A stretch of DNA of 64,000 nt from positions 1 to 64,000 of the forward strand of contig NZ_VFID01000016.1 of NCBI RefSeq assembly GCF_006542425.1, in the 5' to 3' direction. Positions 1 through 9,286 of the stretch are shown piece by piece. Each line of letters begins with the position of its first letter. Within the stretch, counting starts at the first letter, position 1. Position numbers and translations under genes: made by a program. The DNA is from Pseudoxanthomonas sp. z9. Lineage in GTDB: Bacteria; Pseudomonadota; Gammaproteobacteria; Xanthomonadales; Xanthomonadaceae. Under the pieces are notes generated by a model. It did no database searches and was not told the DNA's origin. It saw only the letters and a list, made by a program, of their open reading frames with translations.

Positions 1-1057
1 TGGTCGCCACGCCGGTGGGGCCGACCGTTAGCGAGGTGGCATCCAGCGCACCGTTGTCCAGATCCAGGGTTACGACATCGCCCGGATGCAGGTGGCCACT
101 GCGGCCACGCACAGTGATGTCGCTGACCCCGATGCCGAAGGCGTCGATCTGCGCGGGCGCCATGATGACCAGGGGAATGCGGTGCAGGGGCACGACGGCC
201 TGCGGCACGTCCTGATCGACCGGGGAGACCAGTTGCACCGTGAAGGGATCATCGGGATCGGCGATGGAGACGTCGATCCTTTCCAGCCGACCCCCAATCC
301 GATCGATGGCCAGTTCCTGCGGATTGAGCAGGGCGCCGGCGGCGAGCAGTTGCACCGCGATGGCTTCCGGCAATCGGGCCTGTTCGCCGGGACGTTCGCG
401 GTCAATCAGGCCCACCAGCAGGACGCCGGTGAAGCGGCCCATGTCGCGGTTCCAGGTCAGGCCCTGGACGCGATGCACCAGCGCCAGCTGGCGCAGCTTG
501 CCCAGCGCATCGAGCGCAATCAGCCGGGTGGGCGAGGCCGACTGGGTGCCGTTGCTGTCCTTCACCGTCACCGGTTGCGCGGAGGGATCCCGCACCGCGA
601 CGATCTGGCCCTGTTCCAGCGGAATCGCGGCGGTGCCTTCGATATCCAGCTTGCGGCCGGTCTGATACAGCTCCACGGTTCCCACGCCCGCCTGTTGCCG
701 CAGCGCGGCCAGATCGAGCATGGGCGTGGTCGCGGCCGAGGCTGCGGCCGGAGGCTCGGCGGACGCCGGCGCGGGTGCCGGCTGCACCTCCGTGGCGGCA
801 GGAACGCGGGTGACCGGCTCGCGCTCGCTTGCCGCGCGGTTGATGGCTTCCCGCAACTCGCTGTCGCGAACCCGGGTGACCTCCTCCAGCGGAAGGGTGG
901 AACCGCGCATCCGCTGGACCATGCCGGAAGAAAGCGTGTCCTGTGCGCGCAGCTCGCGGAGGGCGTCGCTCCGCACCACGGACTCCTGTGCCGGTGCATC
1001 CGAGGTTCCGGACAGGACTAGCAGCAGGCACGCGGCGAAACGCAGGCTGGCCTTCAT
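1..1057 (-). CDS. Secreted protein of unknown function (3' end outside window)
   Basis: The frame is open from an ATG at 1057 to the window edge (352 codons, no stop), so the C-terminus is missing. The first ~24 residues form a signal peptide (basic start, LLLVLSG core, cleavage probably after APAQ), so the product should be exported. A Pro/Ala-rich linker around residues 85-110 separates an N-terminal segment from a larger, beta-rich-looking part. I recognise no family. It starts 12 bp after the trypsin-fold gene and is probably the last visible member of that operon. Function unknown. Confidence 0.75.
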   Translation of the reverse strand, partial: MKASLRFAACLLLVLSGTSDAPAQESVVRSDALRELRAQDTLSSGMVQRMRGSTLPLEEVTRVRDSELREAINRAASEREPVTRVPAATEVQPAPAPASAEPPAAASAATTPMLDLAALRQQAGVGTVELYQTGRKLDIEGTAAIPLEQGQIVAVRDPSAQPVTVKDSNGTQSASPTRLIALDALGKLRQLALVHRVQGLTWNRDMGRFTGVLLVGLIDRERPGEQARLPEAIAVQLLAAGALLNPQELAIDRIGGRLERIDVSIADPDDPFTVQLVSPVDQDVPQAVVPLHRIPLVIMAPAQIDAFGIGVSDITVRGRSGHLHPGDVVTLDLDNGALDATSLTVGPTGVAT

Positions 1058-1069
1058 GACGGGTTCTCC

Positions 1070-2143
1070 TTAGCCGAGGTCGATGTCCAGTTGGTCAAGC
1101 ACCGCGCGAATCGGGTTGGCGAACGCGTGCGTACCGTTGTCGGGGCAGGCGAACAGCAGGCCGATCGCGCGGTTGCCGGGTTTTTCGACGATGAGGGCGC
1201 CGCTGTCACCCAACTGCGCGAACAGCGACGCGCCGGCCCGCGCGCGAATGCGGATCTGGTTGACGAAGCGGGCCTGCCGCTCCGGCGCGGCCCGCGACAG
1301 CGGCAGCAGCACGTCGCACGCGATGTCGTCCACCACGCCGGAGGAATAGCCGGTGGTGCGGGCGTGCTTGTGCACCAGTTGACCCACCGCGGGTGGCGCG
1401 ATGCCCTGCACGGCGCCCACGGTGCAGATGTCCGCATCCACACCGATGCCGTGGTCCAGCACGGCCACGGCGGCGTCCACCTGGTTGGTGGCCAGCACGC
1501 CGGCCTGGAGGGGCACCGATCGCAGGAGCAGGCCCACGCGGTCCTGCGGCATTCCGCCATCGGCGAGCGAAGGCTGGTAGATGACCGAACCCGGGGGCGC
1601 GGCGCCGTAGTCGGAGAAGACATGGCTGTTGCTCAGCAGCAGCGTCTGGCCGCGTTCCGGGGCAAGCCGGGACGTGCAGCGGAAGGCGAGCGTGCCGCCG
1701 GCCACCGTCTCCAGCCCGATCGATGCGCCGGGGCGCAGCGGACGCTTGTGCTGGCGGCGCGCGCGCGAGCAGGCCAGCGGCATGGCCGGGAAGGCGGGCG
1801 CGGCTTCGATGACGTCGGTGTCGATGCCGTCGATGTGCGTGTTGATGCGCGCCCGGGCGGACAGCAGGCGCTTTGGCAGTTTCTGGGAGACATAGAAGCG
1901 CACGCACAACGCGTCGCCCGGCTTGCCGTTGGTCAGCTTGTAGCCGATGCCGATGGCGTGGATCTGGTGACCACCGACCTCCCGCAAACCGGCGAGCGCG
2001 CGACGGAGGATGAAGGGCGCGAGCGGGTGTCGCGAGGCCTTGGCGAAGTAGCGGTCGCTGGCTTCGGTTTTGGCGGCGCGCAGATCGGAGGACAGGCCCT
2101 CGACGGATCCCGGCGATTCGGAACGGGGCGCCCGGCTGCCCAT
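1070..2143 (-). CDS. Trypsin-fold serine peptidase (divergent, Nal1-like type)
   Basis: This 357-residue protein has a recognisable chymotrypsin-fold triad: His174 in SNSHVF, Asp223 in QVDAAVAVLD and Ser314 in LGDSGALIV. Residues ~58-95 (HAIGIGYKLTNGKPG, then a VRFYV strand) match the N-terminal segment common to bacterial peptidases resembling plant Nal1. No signal peptide is visible at this start, unlike its operon neighbours, so it may be cytosolic or exported by another route. It starts 2 bp after the metallo-beta-lactamase gene ends, implying translational coupling. Peptidase activity is inferred from the triad; the substrate is unknown. Confidence 0.75.
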   Translation of the reverse strand: MGSRAPRSESPGSVEGLSSDLRAAKTEASDRYFAKASRHPLAPFILRRALAGLREVGGHQIHAIGIGYKLTNGKPGDALCVRFYVSQKLPKRLLSARARINTHIDGIDTDVIEAAPAFPAMPLACSRARRQHKRPLRPGASIGLETVAGGTLAFRCTSRLAPERGQTLLLSNSHVFSDYGAAPPGSVIYQPSLADGGMPQDRVGLLLRSVPLQAGVLATNQVDAAVAVLDHGIGVDADICTVGAVQGIAPPAVGQLVHKHARTTGYSSGVVDDIACDVLLPLSRAAPERQARFVNQIRIRARAGASLFAQLGDSGALIVEKPGNRAIGLLFACPDNGTHAFANPIRAVLDQLDIDLG

Positions 2144-2145
2144 GC

Positions 2146-3483
2146 TCAGTACTCGGTCTCCACTTCGAGCGTGCCATCGGCCTGTGCCACGACGGCGATG
2201 TTGCCGTCCCAGCTGTTGCTGTAGATGGCCTTGTCCAGCCGCATGCGGGTGAACTGCGGCGGCGGTGCATCGGCGCCCAGACCTTTTCCCTTGATGCCCA
2301 CGCGTACCTGGGTGGGTTCGCGCGCCATCGATACGCCGCCGTCGTCGGCCAGCAGCATCCGTATCGCGGCGCGGTTCGGATGGCCGTAGACGTAGGCGTT
2401 GTGGGGTTCGTTGATGAAGGCCGTGTCACCGGCCTGGATGACCGCGATCTTCGGGCTGGTGGCGCGGACAAAGTCCGGCGTGGTCGCGTTCATCGAGCCG
2501 TGGTGGCCGACCTTCAGCACGTCGACGTCGAAGATGCGCGGGTCCGCCTCGTAGGACTCCAGCATCGCCGACAGGCCCTGGTGCTCCATGTCGCCCACGA
2601 ACAGGAAGGAAGCTTTGCCGAAATCCACCCGCACCACGACGCTGTCGTTGTTGCGATCATTGGCCCAGCCCACATCCAGATCCACGCGTCCCCACAAGGC
2701 CACGATTTTCGGGTCGATGCCGCCGGTGCGACGGCAGTCGACGGGGTCGATGACCGCGTTGCTGACCCCGGAGACATTCTTGACGTCGGACTCGCTCAGG
2801 CCGACGTAGCCGCCTTCGTTCTCGGCGACATAGCGTTGCAGGGCGAGTTGGCCCTTGCGGCCGGAGTCGTGGCTGCCGGGTTCGCCGTCGTCGAGCAGGT
2901 TGAGCACGTCGAAGGCAGGATCGGCTTCCACCAGGGCCGATGCGCCGTCGGTATGGTCGGAGTGCGGATGCGACAGGACGACCAGATCCAGGGTGCGCGA
3001 CAGATCGTGGCGGCGGCCGAAGAATTCTTCCAGGTAACTGCGCAGCAAATCGCTGCCGCGCGCGCGCGTGGTGCGCTCGCCGCCGGTATCGATGAGGACG
3101 GCGCCGCAAGAGAACTCCAGCAGGATGGCGTCGCCCTGGCCGACGTTGATGAAGTGCGCCACCATCGTGGACGGATCCGCGCTGGCCATCGGCAGGCCGG
3201 CGGGTGTGGCCGGTTCCGGATAGCTGCGCGGGACGACGGTGTGGCGGGGCGGGGCGTCGGGGCGAACCGGGGTGACGGTGGCCGAGTCCTGCGCTGCCGC
3301 GCCGTCCACTGCGGTGGGGTGGGTATCGCGCGTGGGCTCGGATGCCGTTGCAGGGGAGGGCTCGGGGGATGCGGTTGCGGCGGGAGGTTCCCGGTTGGCC
3401 GGCGCGGTGGCGCAGGCGCCCAGGGCCAGCGCCAATCCGGCGGCCAGGAGCGGACGTTTACGGCTGGCGCGCGGATCGTTCAT
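2146..3483 (-). CDS. ComEC/Rec2-like metallo-beta-lactamase-fold lipoprotein
   Basis: Read from the ATG at 3483 the protein has 445 residues. It begins with a lipoprotein signal (MNDPRASRKRPLLAAG, lipobox LGAC, Cys24), a Pro/Ala/Thr linker to about residue 105, then an MBL domain: INVGQGDAILLE, IDTGG, the metal motif HPHSDH (His172, His174, Asp176, His177), VGDME and KVGHHGS. That order is typical of the ComEC C-terminal hydrolase domain, here detached from any channel. An upstream ATG at 3579 would bury the signal peptide, so it was rejected. The gene overlaps the preceding hydrolase gene by 26 bp. Likely a periplasmic or outer-membrane-anchored nuclease or phosphodiesterase; substrate unknown. 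Confidence 0.8.
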   Translation of the reverse strand: MNDPRASRKRPLLAAGLALALGACATAPANREPPAATASPEPSPATASEPTRDTHPTAVDGAAAQDSATVTPVRPDAPPRHTVVPRSYPEPATPAGLPMASADPSTMVAHFINVGQGDAILLEFSCGAVLIDTGGERTTRARGSDLLRSYLEEFFGRRHDLSRTLDLVVLSHPHSDHTDGASALVEADPAFDVLNLLDDGEPGSHDSGRKGQLALQRYVAENEGGYVGLSESDVKNVSGVSNAVIDPVDCRRTGGIDPKIVALWGRVDLDVGWANDRNNDSVVVRVDFGKASFLFVGDMEHQGLSAMLESYEADPRIFDVDVLKVGHHGSMNATTPDFVRATSPKIAVIQAGDTAFINEPHNAYVYGHPNRAAIRMLLADDGGVSMAREPTQVRVGIKGKGLGADAPPPQFTRMRLDKAIYSNSWDGNIAVVAQADGTLEVETEY

Positions 3484-4858
3484 CGGCAACCTCCGTTGCT
3501 TCCGTGGGCGATGCTTCCGTGGGGGCGGCGTCTGTGGGTGCAGCTTCCGCGGGGGATGTCGACGGATCGGGTGTGGCATCGGCCGACGGGCAGGTGCGGT
3601 AGTCCTGCACGGCGACGAAGCGATAGACGAAATCGGAGAACGCCTCGCCCCAGATGTCGTTGTGGCCGGAGATGATGCCCTTCTCCACCCGCACGACCAG
3701 ATAGGGGTTGAAGCGCCGGGAACCGGAGTCCGGCGGCGCCATCCGGTTCAACGCCACCGGGCCTACCGCCCAGTGATCCGTGTCGCCACGGCTGTAGGCC
3801 TGCCACGCGCAGGCGAATTCCCCGAGGCTGGCGGTGGTGGCGCCCCTGTTTTCGGTCAGCGTATGGGTCTGGAAGGGCGCGTAGTGGCCGATGGCGCGGA
3901 TGTTCTGGCTGCGCTGGCGCGCATCGCGGTGCTCGGAAAACAGCGTGGACAACGCGCGTCCGGCCGGGAACGCGCGCTTGGTCGCGGTGTCTGCCTCGGA
4001 GGTGAAGATGGCCAGGATCGGCTTCTGCTTCGGGACGAAGGTGAAGCCGGAGGCCTTGCGCTGGATGGCATTGAATCGCGCCGCCTCGAAGGCCGGATTG
4101 ACCAGCACGATCAGGTCGGCGACGTTGCGGGCCACGCGGTCGCGGTTGAGGAATGCGGTATCGCGGATGAGCATCTGGTTGACGGCGTTGTAGACCACCG
4201 CGCCGCCGAAGCTGTGGCCCATGATGACGAGCCGGCTCTCCCGATCCCGGGCGTTGATCTTGGCCAGTTCGGCCAGCACTTCGGTGACGCCGTCTCCGCC
4301 CACGCGGTGCGCGCGTCCCTTGCGATCCCAGAAGCTCAGCGTCTTGAACGGTTCCAGGCGGTTGGAGAGTCCGCGCCAGCCGAGATAGACACCGACCACC
4401 TGCCGCGATTGGCAGGGCGTGTTGGCACAGCCTTCCGCGTCCGCGGCGGCCAGGTCGAGCAGCAGTTGGCTGAAGGCGGCGACGTTGCCGTCGGCCGGAT
4501 CGGCATTGTGTTTCCAGCCATGGGTGAACACGACGATGAGCAGCGGACGCGTGGTGGCCAGGCTGCCCAGATGGCGGACCAGCTGATCCTTGAGCACCGG
4601 TTCGCGCAGGTAGCCCTGGTCATCGAACTCGACGAAACCCAGCAGGGGAGACGACACGCCCTGCGGCGCGCCGGCCACCAGATGCAGTGCATCGCGGGGG
4701 CAATCGCGCATGTCGCGGGCGACGCAGTAGTCCGCCGTCTTGAGCTGGGTGCGGTAGGTCTTGCCGGGAACGCAACTGACGGCGCCCAGTATCGTCAGCG
4801 CGAGGACCAGGACCATGAGGGAAAGGCTCCACCCACGCGAACGCGGACGCCGTTTCAT
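3458..4858 (-). CDS. Alpha/beta-hydrolase lipoprotein
   Basis: The start at 4858 is chosen because GGGAGG lies 7 bases upstream and the next residues form a lipoprotein signal (basic MKRRPRSRGW, hydrophobic run, lipobox AVSC, Cys29). The 466-residue product carries VVFTHGWKHNAD (oxyanion-loop region) and the nucleophile elbow GHSFGG (Ser216), with a C-terminal SGHND that may hold the catalytic His. Esterase, lipase or acyltransferase activity is inferred. It is the first gene of a four-gene leftward operon and a paralogue of the lipoprotein at 9707-10864 (shared HGW.HN, GWRG, DRK, GHS.GG and GHND). Confidence 0.8.
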   Translation of the reverse strand: MKRRPRSRGWSLSLMVLVLALTILGAVSCVPGKTYRTQLKTADYCVARDMRDCPRDALHLVAGAPQGVSSPLLGFVEFDDQGYLREPVLKDQLVRHLGSLATTRPLLIVVFTHGWKHNADPADGNVAAFSQLLLDLAAADAEGCANTPCQSRQVVGVYLGWRGLSNRLEPFKTLSFWDRKGRAHRVGGDGVTEVLAELAKINARDRESRLVIMGHSFGGAVVYNAVNQMLIRDTAFLNRDRVARNVADLIVLVNPAFEAARFNAIQRKASGFTFVPKQKPILAIFTSEADTATKRAFPAGRALSTLFSEHRDARQRSQNIRAIGHYAPFQTHTLTENRGATTASLGEFACAWQAYSRGDTDHWAVGPVALNRMAPPDSGSRRFNPYLVVRVEKGIISGHNDIWGEAFSDFVYRFVAVQDYRTCPSADATPDPSTSPAEAAPTDAAPTEASPTEATEVADERSARQP

Positions 4859-5374
4859 GACGGCCTCCCGGCGCAGGGGGATGACGGGCGGTTCCACGGC
4901 GATGGCGGAACGGGCGCGACCATGCGCGACGGGCGCCACTCCGGGCGCGGATCCAGGGGCGACTTTCGCACAACGACCTCCGTGACGATGCGACGGCAAG
5001 CATCCAGTCTTTGTCAGCCGCGCGCCGGCCCCTGTATCCCCACCACGGCGCGAGCCTGCGATTTATCAGTAGCCAACGCGGGCCGCAATCAAAACCGGCG
5101 CCGATCCGACGGACGGTGGGCGCATGTCGAGGACGGGCCCGCCTTTCGTGAACCGTCATCCGTCAGGACAGGAGGACAACCGATGGCGCGGGAGCATGGA
5201 ATCTGCGCATTCGATTGCGCAAATCCGTACCCGCTGCCGGTACCTGCCAGGCGTGAGGGGAGCGCTGGTCGCCCTGCGGCTGAAGAACGCCTGTTTCCAG
5301 CCCACCCCGCAAGGCCCGCTACCCGTGGGAAGCGGGCCGGCCGGAAAGGGAGCGCCTGTCCGTGCGCGCGATGA
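4859..5374. other. Intergenic region between two leftward operons
   Basis: No convincing gene is visible. The promoter of the leftward operon starting at 4858 should lie here, but no clear -35/-10 pair was found. The only structured element is the hairpin at 5313-5338. Confidence 0.4.
5313..5338 (-). terminator. Hairpin downstream of the trypsin gene
   Basis: A perfect 8-bp stem (GGCCCGCT / AGCGGGCC) with a 10-base loop lies about 40 bp past the trypsin stop codon in the leftward sense. No T-tract follows, so it is a weak terminator candidate or an mRNA-stabilising hairpin. Confidence 0.35.
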
Positions 5375-6295
5375 TCACCGATGCTTGGCTTTGCACCGGG
5401 CGGTATCGGTCGTGCAGGTCGAAACCCAGCCAGTGAACTGGCTGACGCGGGTGTAGACCCCCACCTTGTTGGCCTGGGCGCAGCCCTCTCCCCAGCTGAC
5501 CACGCCTGCCAGGCGAGGCTGGCTGCCTGCGTTTGCGGCCAACGGTCCGCCACTGTCGCCCTGGCAACTGTCCTTGCCGCCGGCCGCCACGCCGGCACAG
5601 ATCATCCGCTCGGTAACGGCGCCGTCATAGGCGAGCGCGCGATTGCAGGTCTTGCGTTCAACGAAGGGAATATCCACGTACTGCAGCGCGGACGTGCCTT
5701 CGCCATCCTGTTGCGTCCTTCCCCAGCCTGAGACCGTCAGGAGCGCTCCCGGCTTGAGGGTCGCGGGTTCATCGCCGGTACCCAGCAGGGGAATGACCCG
5801 TATCCGATCGCCCAGCGCGAGTGGTTTCTCCAGTTCCAGGAGGGCGATGTCGTTGTCGTAGGTTTCATCGTCATAGTCCTCATGGACCAGGATGCGGCTG
5901 ACGGCGATGCGCTCGGGCGCTTCCGCATTCAACCGATGCGTACCGGCGACAATGGCGATGTCCGCGGCTTCGGTGTCATGGACGCAATGGGCCGCGGTGA
6001 CAATCCAGCGCTCGGTGTGCACGCTGCCGCCACAAAAATGCGCGTCGTAGGCATCTGGCACGCGGGCTACCAGCAAGGCCACCTGCCAGGGAAACTGGCC
6101 GGCCTTGGCCGGCTTGCCACCGACGATCTTCTTCTCTTTCTTGTCGAGATAGACCTCGATGGCGTCCAGTACCGGTTGTGACGCGGTACGGCCGGTCAAC
6201 AGGCTTTCGCGCGAAGCCGGCTGCTGGGCAAAGGCGGTGGAGGCGATGGCGACCAGCAGGAGTGAAGCGGTGAAGCAACGACTGAGCATGTCCAT
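5375..6295 (-). CDS. Secreted trypsin-like serine protease (S1A)
   Basis: A signal peptide (residues 1-23, ending AFA) is followed by a ~33-residue propeptide and the activation-type sequence IVGG at 57-60. The triad is complete: His103 (TAAHC), Asp149 (DNDIALL), Ser248 (CQGDSGGPL). Asp242, six residues before the Ser, fits the S1-pocket Asp of trypsin, so cleavage after Lys/Arg is expected. The propeptide ends KKEKK, itself a trypsin-type site, so self-activation is plausible. AAGGA 6 bases upstream supports the ATG at 6295 over the one at 6289. It is the last gene of the operon with the caspase-fold and coiled-coil genes. Confidence 0.9.
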   Translation of the reverse strand: MDMLSRCFTASLLLVAIASTAFAQQPASRESLLTGRTASQPVLDAIEVYLDKKEKKIVGGKPAKAGQFPWQVALLVARVPDAYDAHFCGGSVHTERWIVTAAHCVHDTEAADIAIVAGTHRLNAEAPERIAVSRILVHEDYDDETYDNDIALLELEKPLALGDRIRVIPLLGTGDEPATLKPGALLTVSGWGRTQQDGEGTSALQYVDIPFVERKTCNRALAYDGAVTERMICAGVAAGGKDSCQGDSGGPLAANAGSQPRLAGVVSWGEGCAQANKVGVYTRVSQFTGWVSTCTTDTARCKAKHR

Positions 6296-6316
6296 GGCGA
6301 TTCCTTGTCTGGGAGG

Positions 6317-8053
6317 TCAATAACCGAAGAAGCGCACCCGCACCCCGTCACCCAGTCCACTCTGCGGCACCTCGGTGGTGGTGATCTGGACGCCGGGAAC
6401 GCCCTGTTTCTTGAGGACGCGCAGGGTATGGGCGGCGCGCGCCTGCCGCTGAAGCTGGAGCTCCTTGCGATCGGATGGTTCGTAGGCAATGGAAACCCAA
6501 CTGACCGACTTCCTTGCGGCCTTGAATTGCTGGAACTCCTGTTGAATGGCGGACTCGTCGATCAGTTCCGGCAGGTCGCCGGGCGCTGTCCGGGCAATGA
6601 CCTCATCGAGCGGGTGCCCGATGCTCATCGGGGCCAGCGGCTTGTCCGGCGCGGGAATATAGATCAGCTTGTCGTCGGGCTTGCGCACCTGCATCCACAG
6701 CGAATGCGTGCCGGAACTCTCGACGAAATCGACAAACTGCAGGTAGTCGCCTTTCGTCACCCGGCTTTCAATCCCGGAGGACGTATCCGGCCCGGCGTAC
6801 GCGATCAGGTTGGTACTGGCGACCAGCGAGGCCTGGGATTGCAGATTGGATTTGAGGGTTTCCAGCAACGCGGGCGAAAGCGCGGGTGCCTTCGTGGAAG
6901 CAGCCACCAGGCCCACCGTATCCGGGTTCCAGGTCGGCCCGGCCTGCGTGATCTCGTCGATCACTCGATGCAGGCGCGCATAGGCCAGGCCGAAATCCGC
7001 ACGGCTGATGCCGACCGGCGTGTTGATGCTCCAGCTCGCCTCCACGGCGGGCGGAAACACCAGGGTGTAGGCAGGTTCATCCTTGTCATGCGTGCTCAGC
7101 CATTGCCGCGCCGCGTGGGCGTAGTGGCTGGTGGAAAAGCGCCGGCTGAAGTAAAGGACCTGTTCGCGGATGCCCGATTCCAGCGCGCTCAGCCATGCTT
7201 CGCGTTCCCTCGCACTCACCCTGTCATCGGGCAGGAAATAGAAATCGCTGTCCGACCAGTCCAGCACGCCGGGCTGTTGCGTCGAACCAGTGGCAATGGT
7301 GACGCGGGCGCTGACATCGTTGAAGACGCTACCGAACTCGCCGGGCTGGCGGGGCAGATTGTTCAACAGCGCTTCGGTGAAGGTGCTGGGGCGCGTCGCC
7401 TCGCTCGAGCCCAGGGCCGCGGTTCCCAGACGCGAGCCGTAGGCCACCAGCGTATTGACACCGCTGTCGGCATGCTGGACGGGCATGTAGCCTTTTTCCA
7501 CGCCATATTGATGCTGCCTGTCCTTGATGACGAAACCACCGATGGTCCGGCAGGCATCCACGATGAAGAGCAACAGGCCGGGTCGTTTCTTGGCCAAGTA
7601 CGATTCCAGCGATTCCACCGCCACCGCATGGTCCGGAAGGTTCTGCTCGTCCAGTTGCAGCGGGGTATCGGTTCCGGCCAGGTAGTTGTTCTGCCCGTAG
7701 GAGAAACCATGGCCGGAGAAATAGACCACCACGATGTCGCCTTCCTCGATCTTGCGGCGGAAGTCGGGCAGCGTGGTTTCTTCAAAGGACACCGCCGAGG
7801 TCATCGTGGCGATGGGCGACACCTGGAACTGCAGATCCCTCAGCAGCGCCTCCATTCGCCTGGCATCCACCTCCGCGCTGGGAATGGAAGAAAGGTGCTG
7901 GTAGCCCGCATTGCCCACCACCAGGGCCAGGCGCCGCGGGGCCTGGGCGATCCTGAGCGCTTCCGTGTCGTCGGCCCAGGCATTGGCTGCGACCCCAAGG
8001 CCGCTTGCCAACACTGCCGCGATGCAGCGCCAGCGAAAGCAGTTTCCTCGCAT
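6317..8053 (-). CDS. Caspase-fold (C14) peptidase with signal peptide
   Basis: This 578-residue protein starts with a signal peptide (to about residue 27, ANAWA). A caspase-like domain follows, beginning at RRLALVVGNAGY (41-51), with catalytic His115 in YFSGHG and Cys168 in VDACR, the usual His/Cys dyad of metacaspase/orthocaspase-type enzymes. The ~330-residue C-terminal half has no family I recognise; it ends in a basic, possibly OmpA-like stretch (KAARKSVSWVSIAYEPSD, then repeated LQLQRQARAAHTLRVL). It starts 3 bp after the coiled-coil gene and ends 21 bp before the trypsin gene. Specificity for Arg/Lys or Asp cannot be read. An exported caspase-fold enzyme is unusual. Confidence 0.88.
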   Translation of the reverse strand: MRGNCFRWRCIAAVLASGLGVAANAWADDTEALRIAQAPRRLALVVGNAGYQHLSSIPSAEVDARRMEALLRDLQFQVSPIATMTSAVSFEETTLPDFRRKIEEGDIVVVYFSGHGFSYGQNNYLAGTDTPLQLDEQNLPDHAVAVESLESYLAKKRPGLLLFIVDACRTIGGFVIKDRQHQYGVEKGYMPVQHADSGVNTLVAYGSRLGTAALGSSEATRPSTFTEALLNNLPRQPGEFGSVFNDVSARVTIATGSTQQPGVLDWSDSDFYFLPDDRVSAREREAWLSALESGIREQVLYFSRRFSTSHYAHAARQWLSTHDKDEPAYTLVFPPAVEASWSINTPVGISRADFGLAYARLHRVIDEITQAGPTWNPDTVGLVAASTKAPALSPALLETLKSNLQSQASLVASTNLIAYAGPDTSSGIESRVTKGDYLQFVDFVESSGTHSLWMQVRKPDDKLIYIPAPDKPLAPMSIGHPLDEVIARTAPGDLPELIDESAIQQEFQQFKAARKSVSWVSIAYEPSDRKELQLQRQARAAHTLRVLKKQGVPGVQITTTEVPQSGLGDGVRVRFFGY

Positions 8054-8056
8054 GGC

Positions 8057-9286
8057 TCAGCTCACGGCAGGAGGCTGCGCATTGCCGGCGGGGCCCTGGT
8101 TTGCATCGGTGCCGGCCGGGAACATCCCGCAGTCGACCGGTGACGACAGGCGTTCCATGCCGGTCCAGGACCCTCCGGCAGCATCGGGGTCCCCCTTGGT
8201 CAGCGCGGACAGTTTGATCGTGGCGGCCATGGAGCGCTGCTGGCACAGCGCGGACATGGGCACGCCGTCGTCGCTCAGAACGATGGCGGACAGTTGCACC
8301 GCGTGATTCAGATAGACGCGGCCGCGCTTGCCCCAGAGAGTGTCCTTGGTCATTGCAACGCCCTCGGGCGTGTTGTCCTTCCAGCGGACCGTGCAGCCCT
8401 TGGCCTTCTGGTTGGCCAGATAGGGCGTCAATGCGGCGATAGGCGCCATGACCGAGGCGTCGGCTCCGACCAGGGCGGTGCGCATGCCGGTAATCGCCTT
8501 GACGACTTCTTCGGCATAGGCGCGTGCCTGCACATCCGCCGGTTTCTTGGAGTCCTTGGTTTTCTGCTGGATCTTGTCGCGTGCGCGTGTCGCACTGTCC
8601 AACCAATCGTCCAGTTGCTTGATATTGGCATTGGCTTGGGCGAAGGAGGGATAGCGGGTGGACAGCAAGGCAGGGGCAGCCGTCGTCTTGTCAGCAAGAT
8701 ACCCGGTACGGATGTTGGCTTCGGTCCAGTCGGCGTCCCGCGTGGTGGTAAAGCTGCTAACCGCATAGTTGGACTGGAAGAGTTTCCAGACGCTGACCAG
8801 GGATTGGGCGATACCGGTGATGATGCCCACCGAGGCCACCAGACCACTTCGGCTCTTTGCGTTGTACTTCGACGCGAGGTCATCCAGTTTGTCGATTTCC
8901 CGGCCCATTGCGTCCAGCTTCTGTTGTATCGACAGGGCCAGGACCTGTTTGGTGGCATGGTCGGCATCGTCGGTCAGCAGGACATTGGTACACGCCTGCG
9001 CAGCGGCTTGTGCGCGAATCCGGCGGCCGAGATCCTGTCCCGTGGCGGCGGAAAGGGCGAGCACGCGTTGCTGGGCTAGTCCCTTGACGTTTTCCGGTCC
9101 GGTCACGTCGCCAGCCTTGCCTTCCGAAGGCGTGCCGTAGGTCAGCTTGTTGAGTTCGGCCTGCTTGGTCAGGCGATCGATCTGTGCCTGCAGGTCTGCG
9201 TTCTTGTCGGTGCTTTCCTGCGCATGGGCAAACGGAAAGGTCCCCAGCCAGAACAAGAGGCAGGGAGCCAGGCAATGGACTTTCAT
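8057..9286 (-). CDS. Secreted coiled-coil protein of unknown function
   Basis: The ATG at 9286 is preceded by AGGAGGAG at good spacing and opens a signal peptide (MKVHCLAPCLLFWLGTFPF, then AHA). Residues ~27-46 (NADLQAQIDRLTKQAELNKL) look like a short coiled coil, with further helical heptad-like stretches around 115-140 and 215-260. A hydrophobic stretch near 150-170 (GLVASVGIITGIAQSLVSVW) may be a membrane or amphipathic segment. No known domain was recognised. It is the first gene of the operon with the caspase-fold peptidase and trypsin, so it may be their substrate, partner or scaffold; this is inference from position only. Confidence 0.75.
   Translation of the reverse strand: MKVHCLAPCLLFWLGTFPFAHAQESTDKNADLQAQIDRLTKQAELNKLTYGTPSEGKAGDVTGPENVKGLAQQRVLALSAATGQDLGRRIRAQAAAQACTNVLLTDDADHATKQVLALSIQQKLDAMGREIDKLDDLASKYNAKSRSGLVASVGIITGIAQSLVSVWKLFQSNYAVSSFTTTRDADWTEANIRTGYLADKTTAAPALLSTRYPSFAQANANIKQLDDWLDSATRARDKIQQKTKDSKKPADVQARAYAEEVVKAITGMRTALVGADASVMAPIAALTPYLANQKAKGCTVRWKDNTPEGVAMTKDTLWGKRGRVYLNHAVQLSAIVLSDDGVPMSALCQQRSMAATIKLSALTKGDPDAAGGSWTGMERLSSPVDCGMFPAGTDANQGPAGNAQPPAVS

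Noticed and set aside
3239..5374. Long open frame antisense to the hydrolase/MBL genes (711 codons)
   Set aside because: Antisense to two genes with clear motifs and lipoboxes; typical of GC-rich codon shadowing.
5183..5374. Small ORF with good AGGAGG Shine-Dalgarno (63 codons)
   Set aside because: Arg/Pro-rich with no homology seen and no gene-like codon pattern; the Shine-Dalgarno is probably fortuitous.
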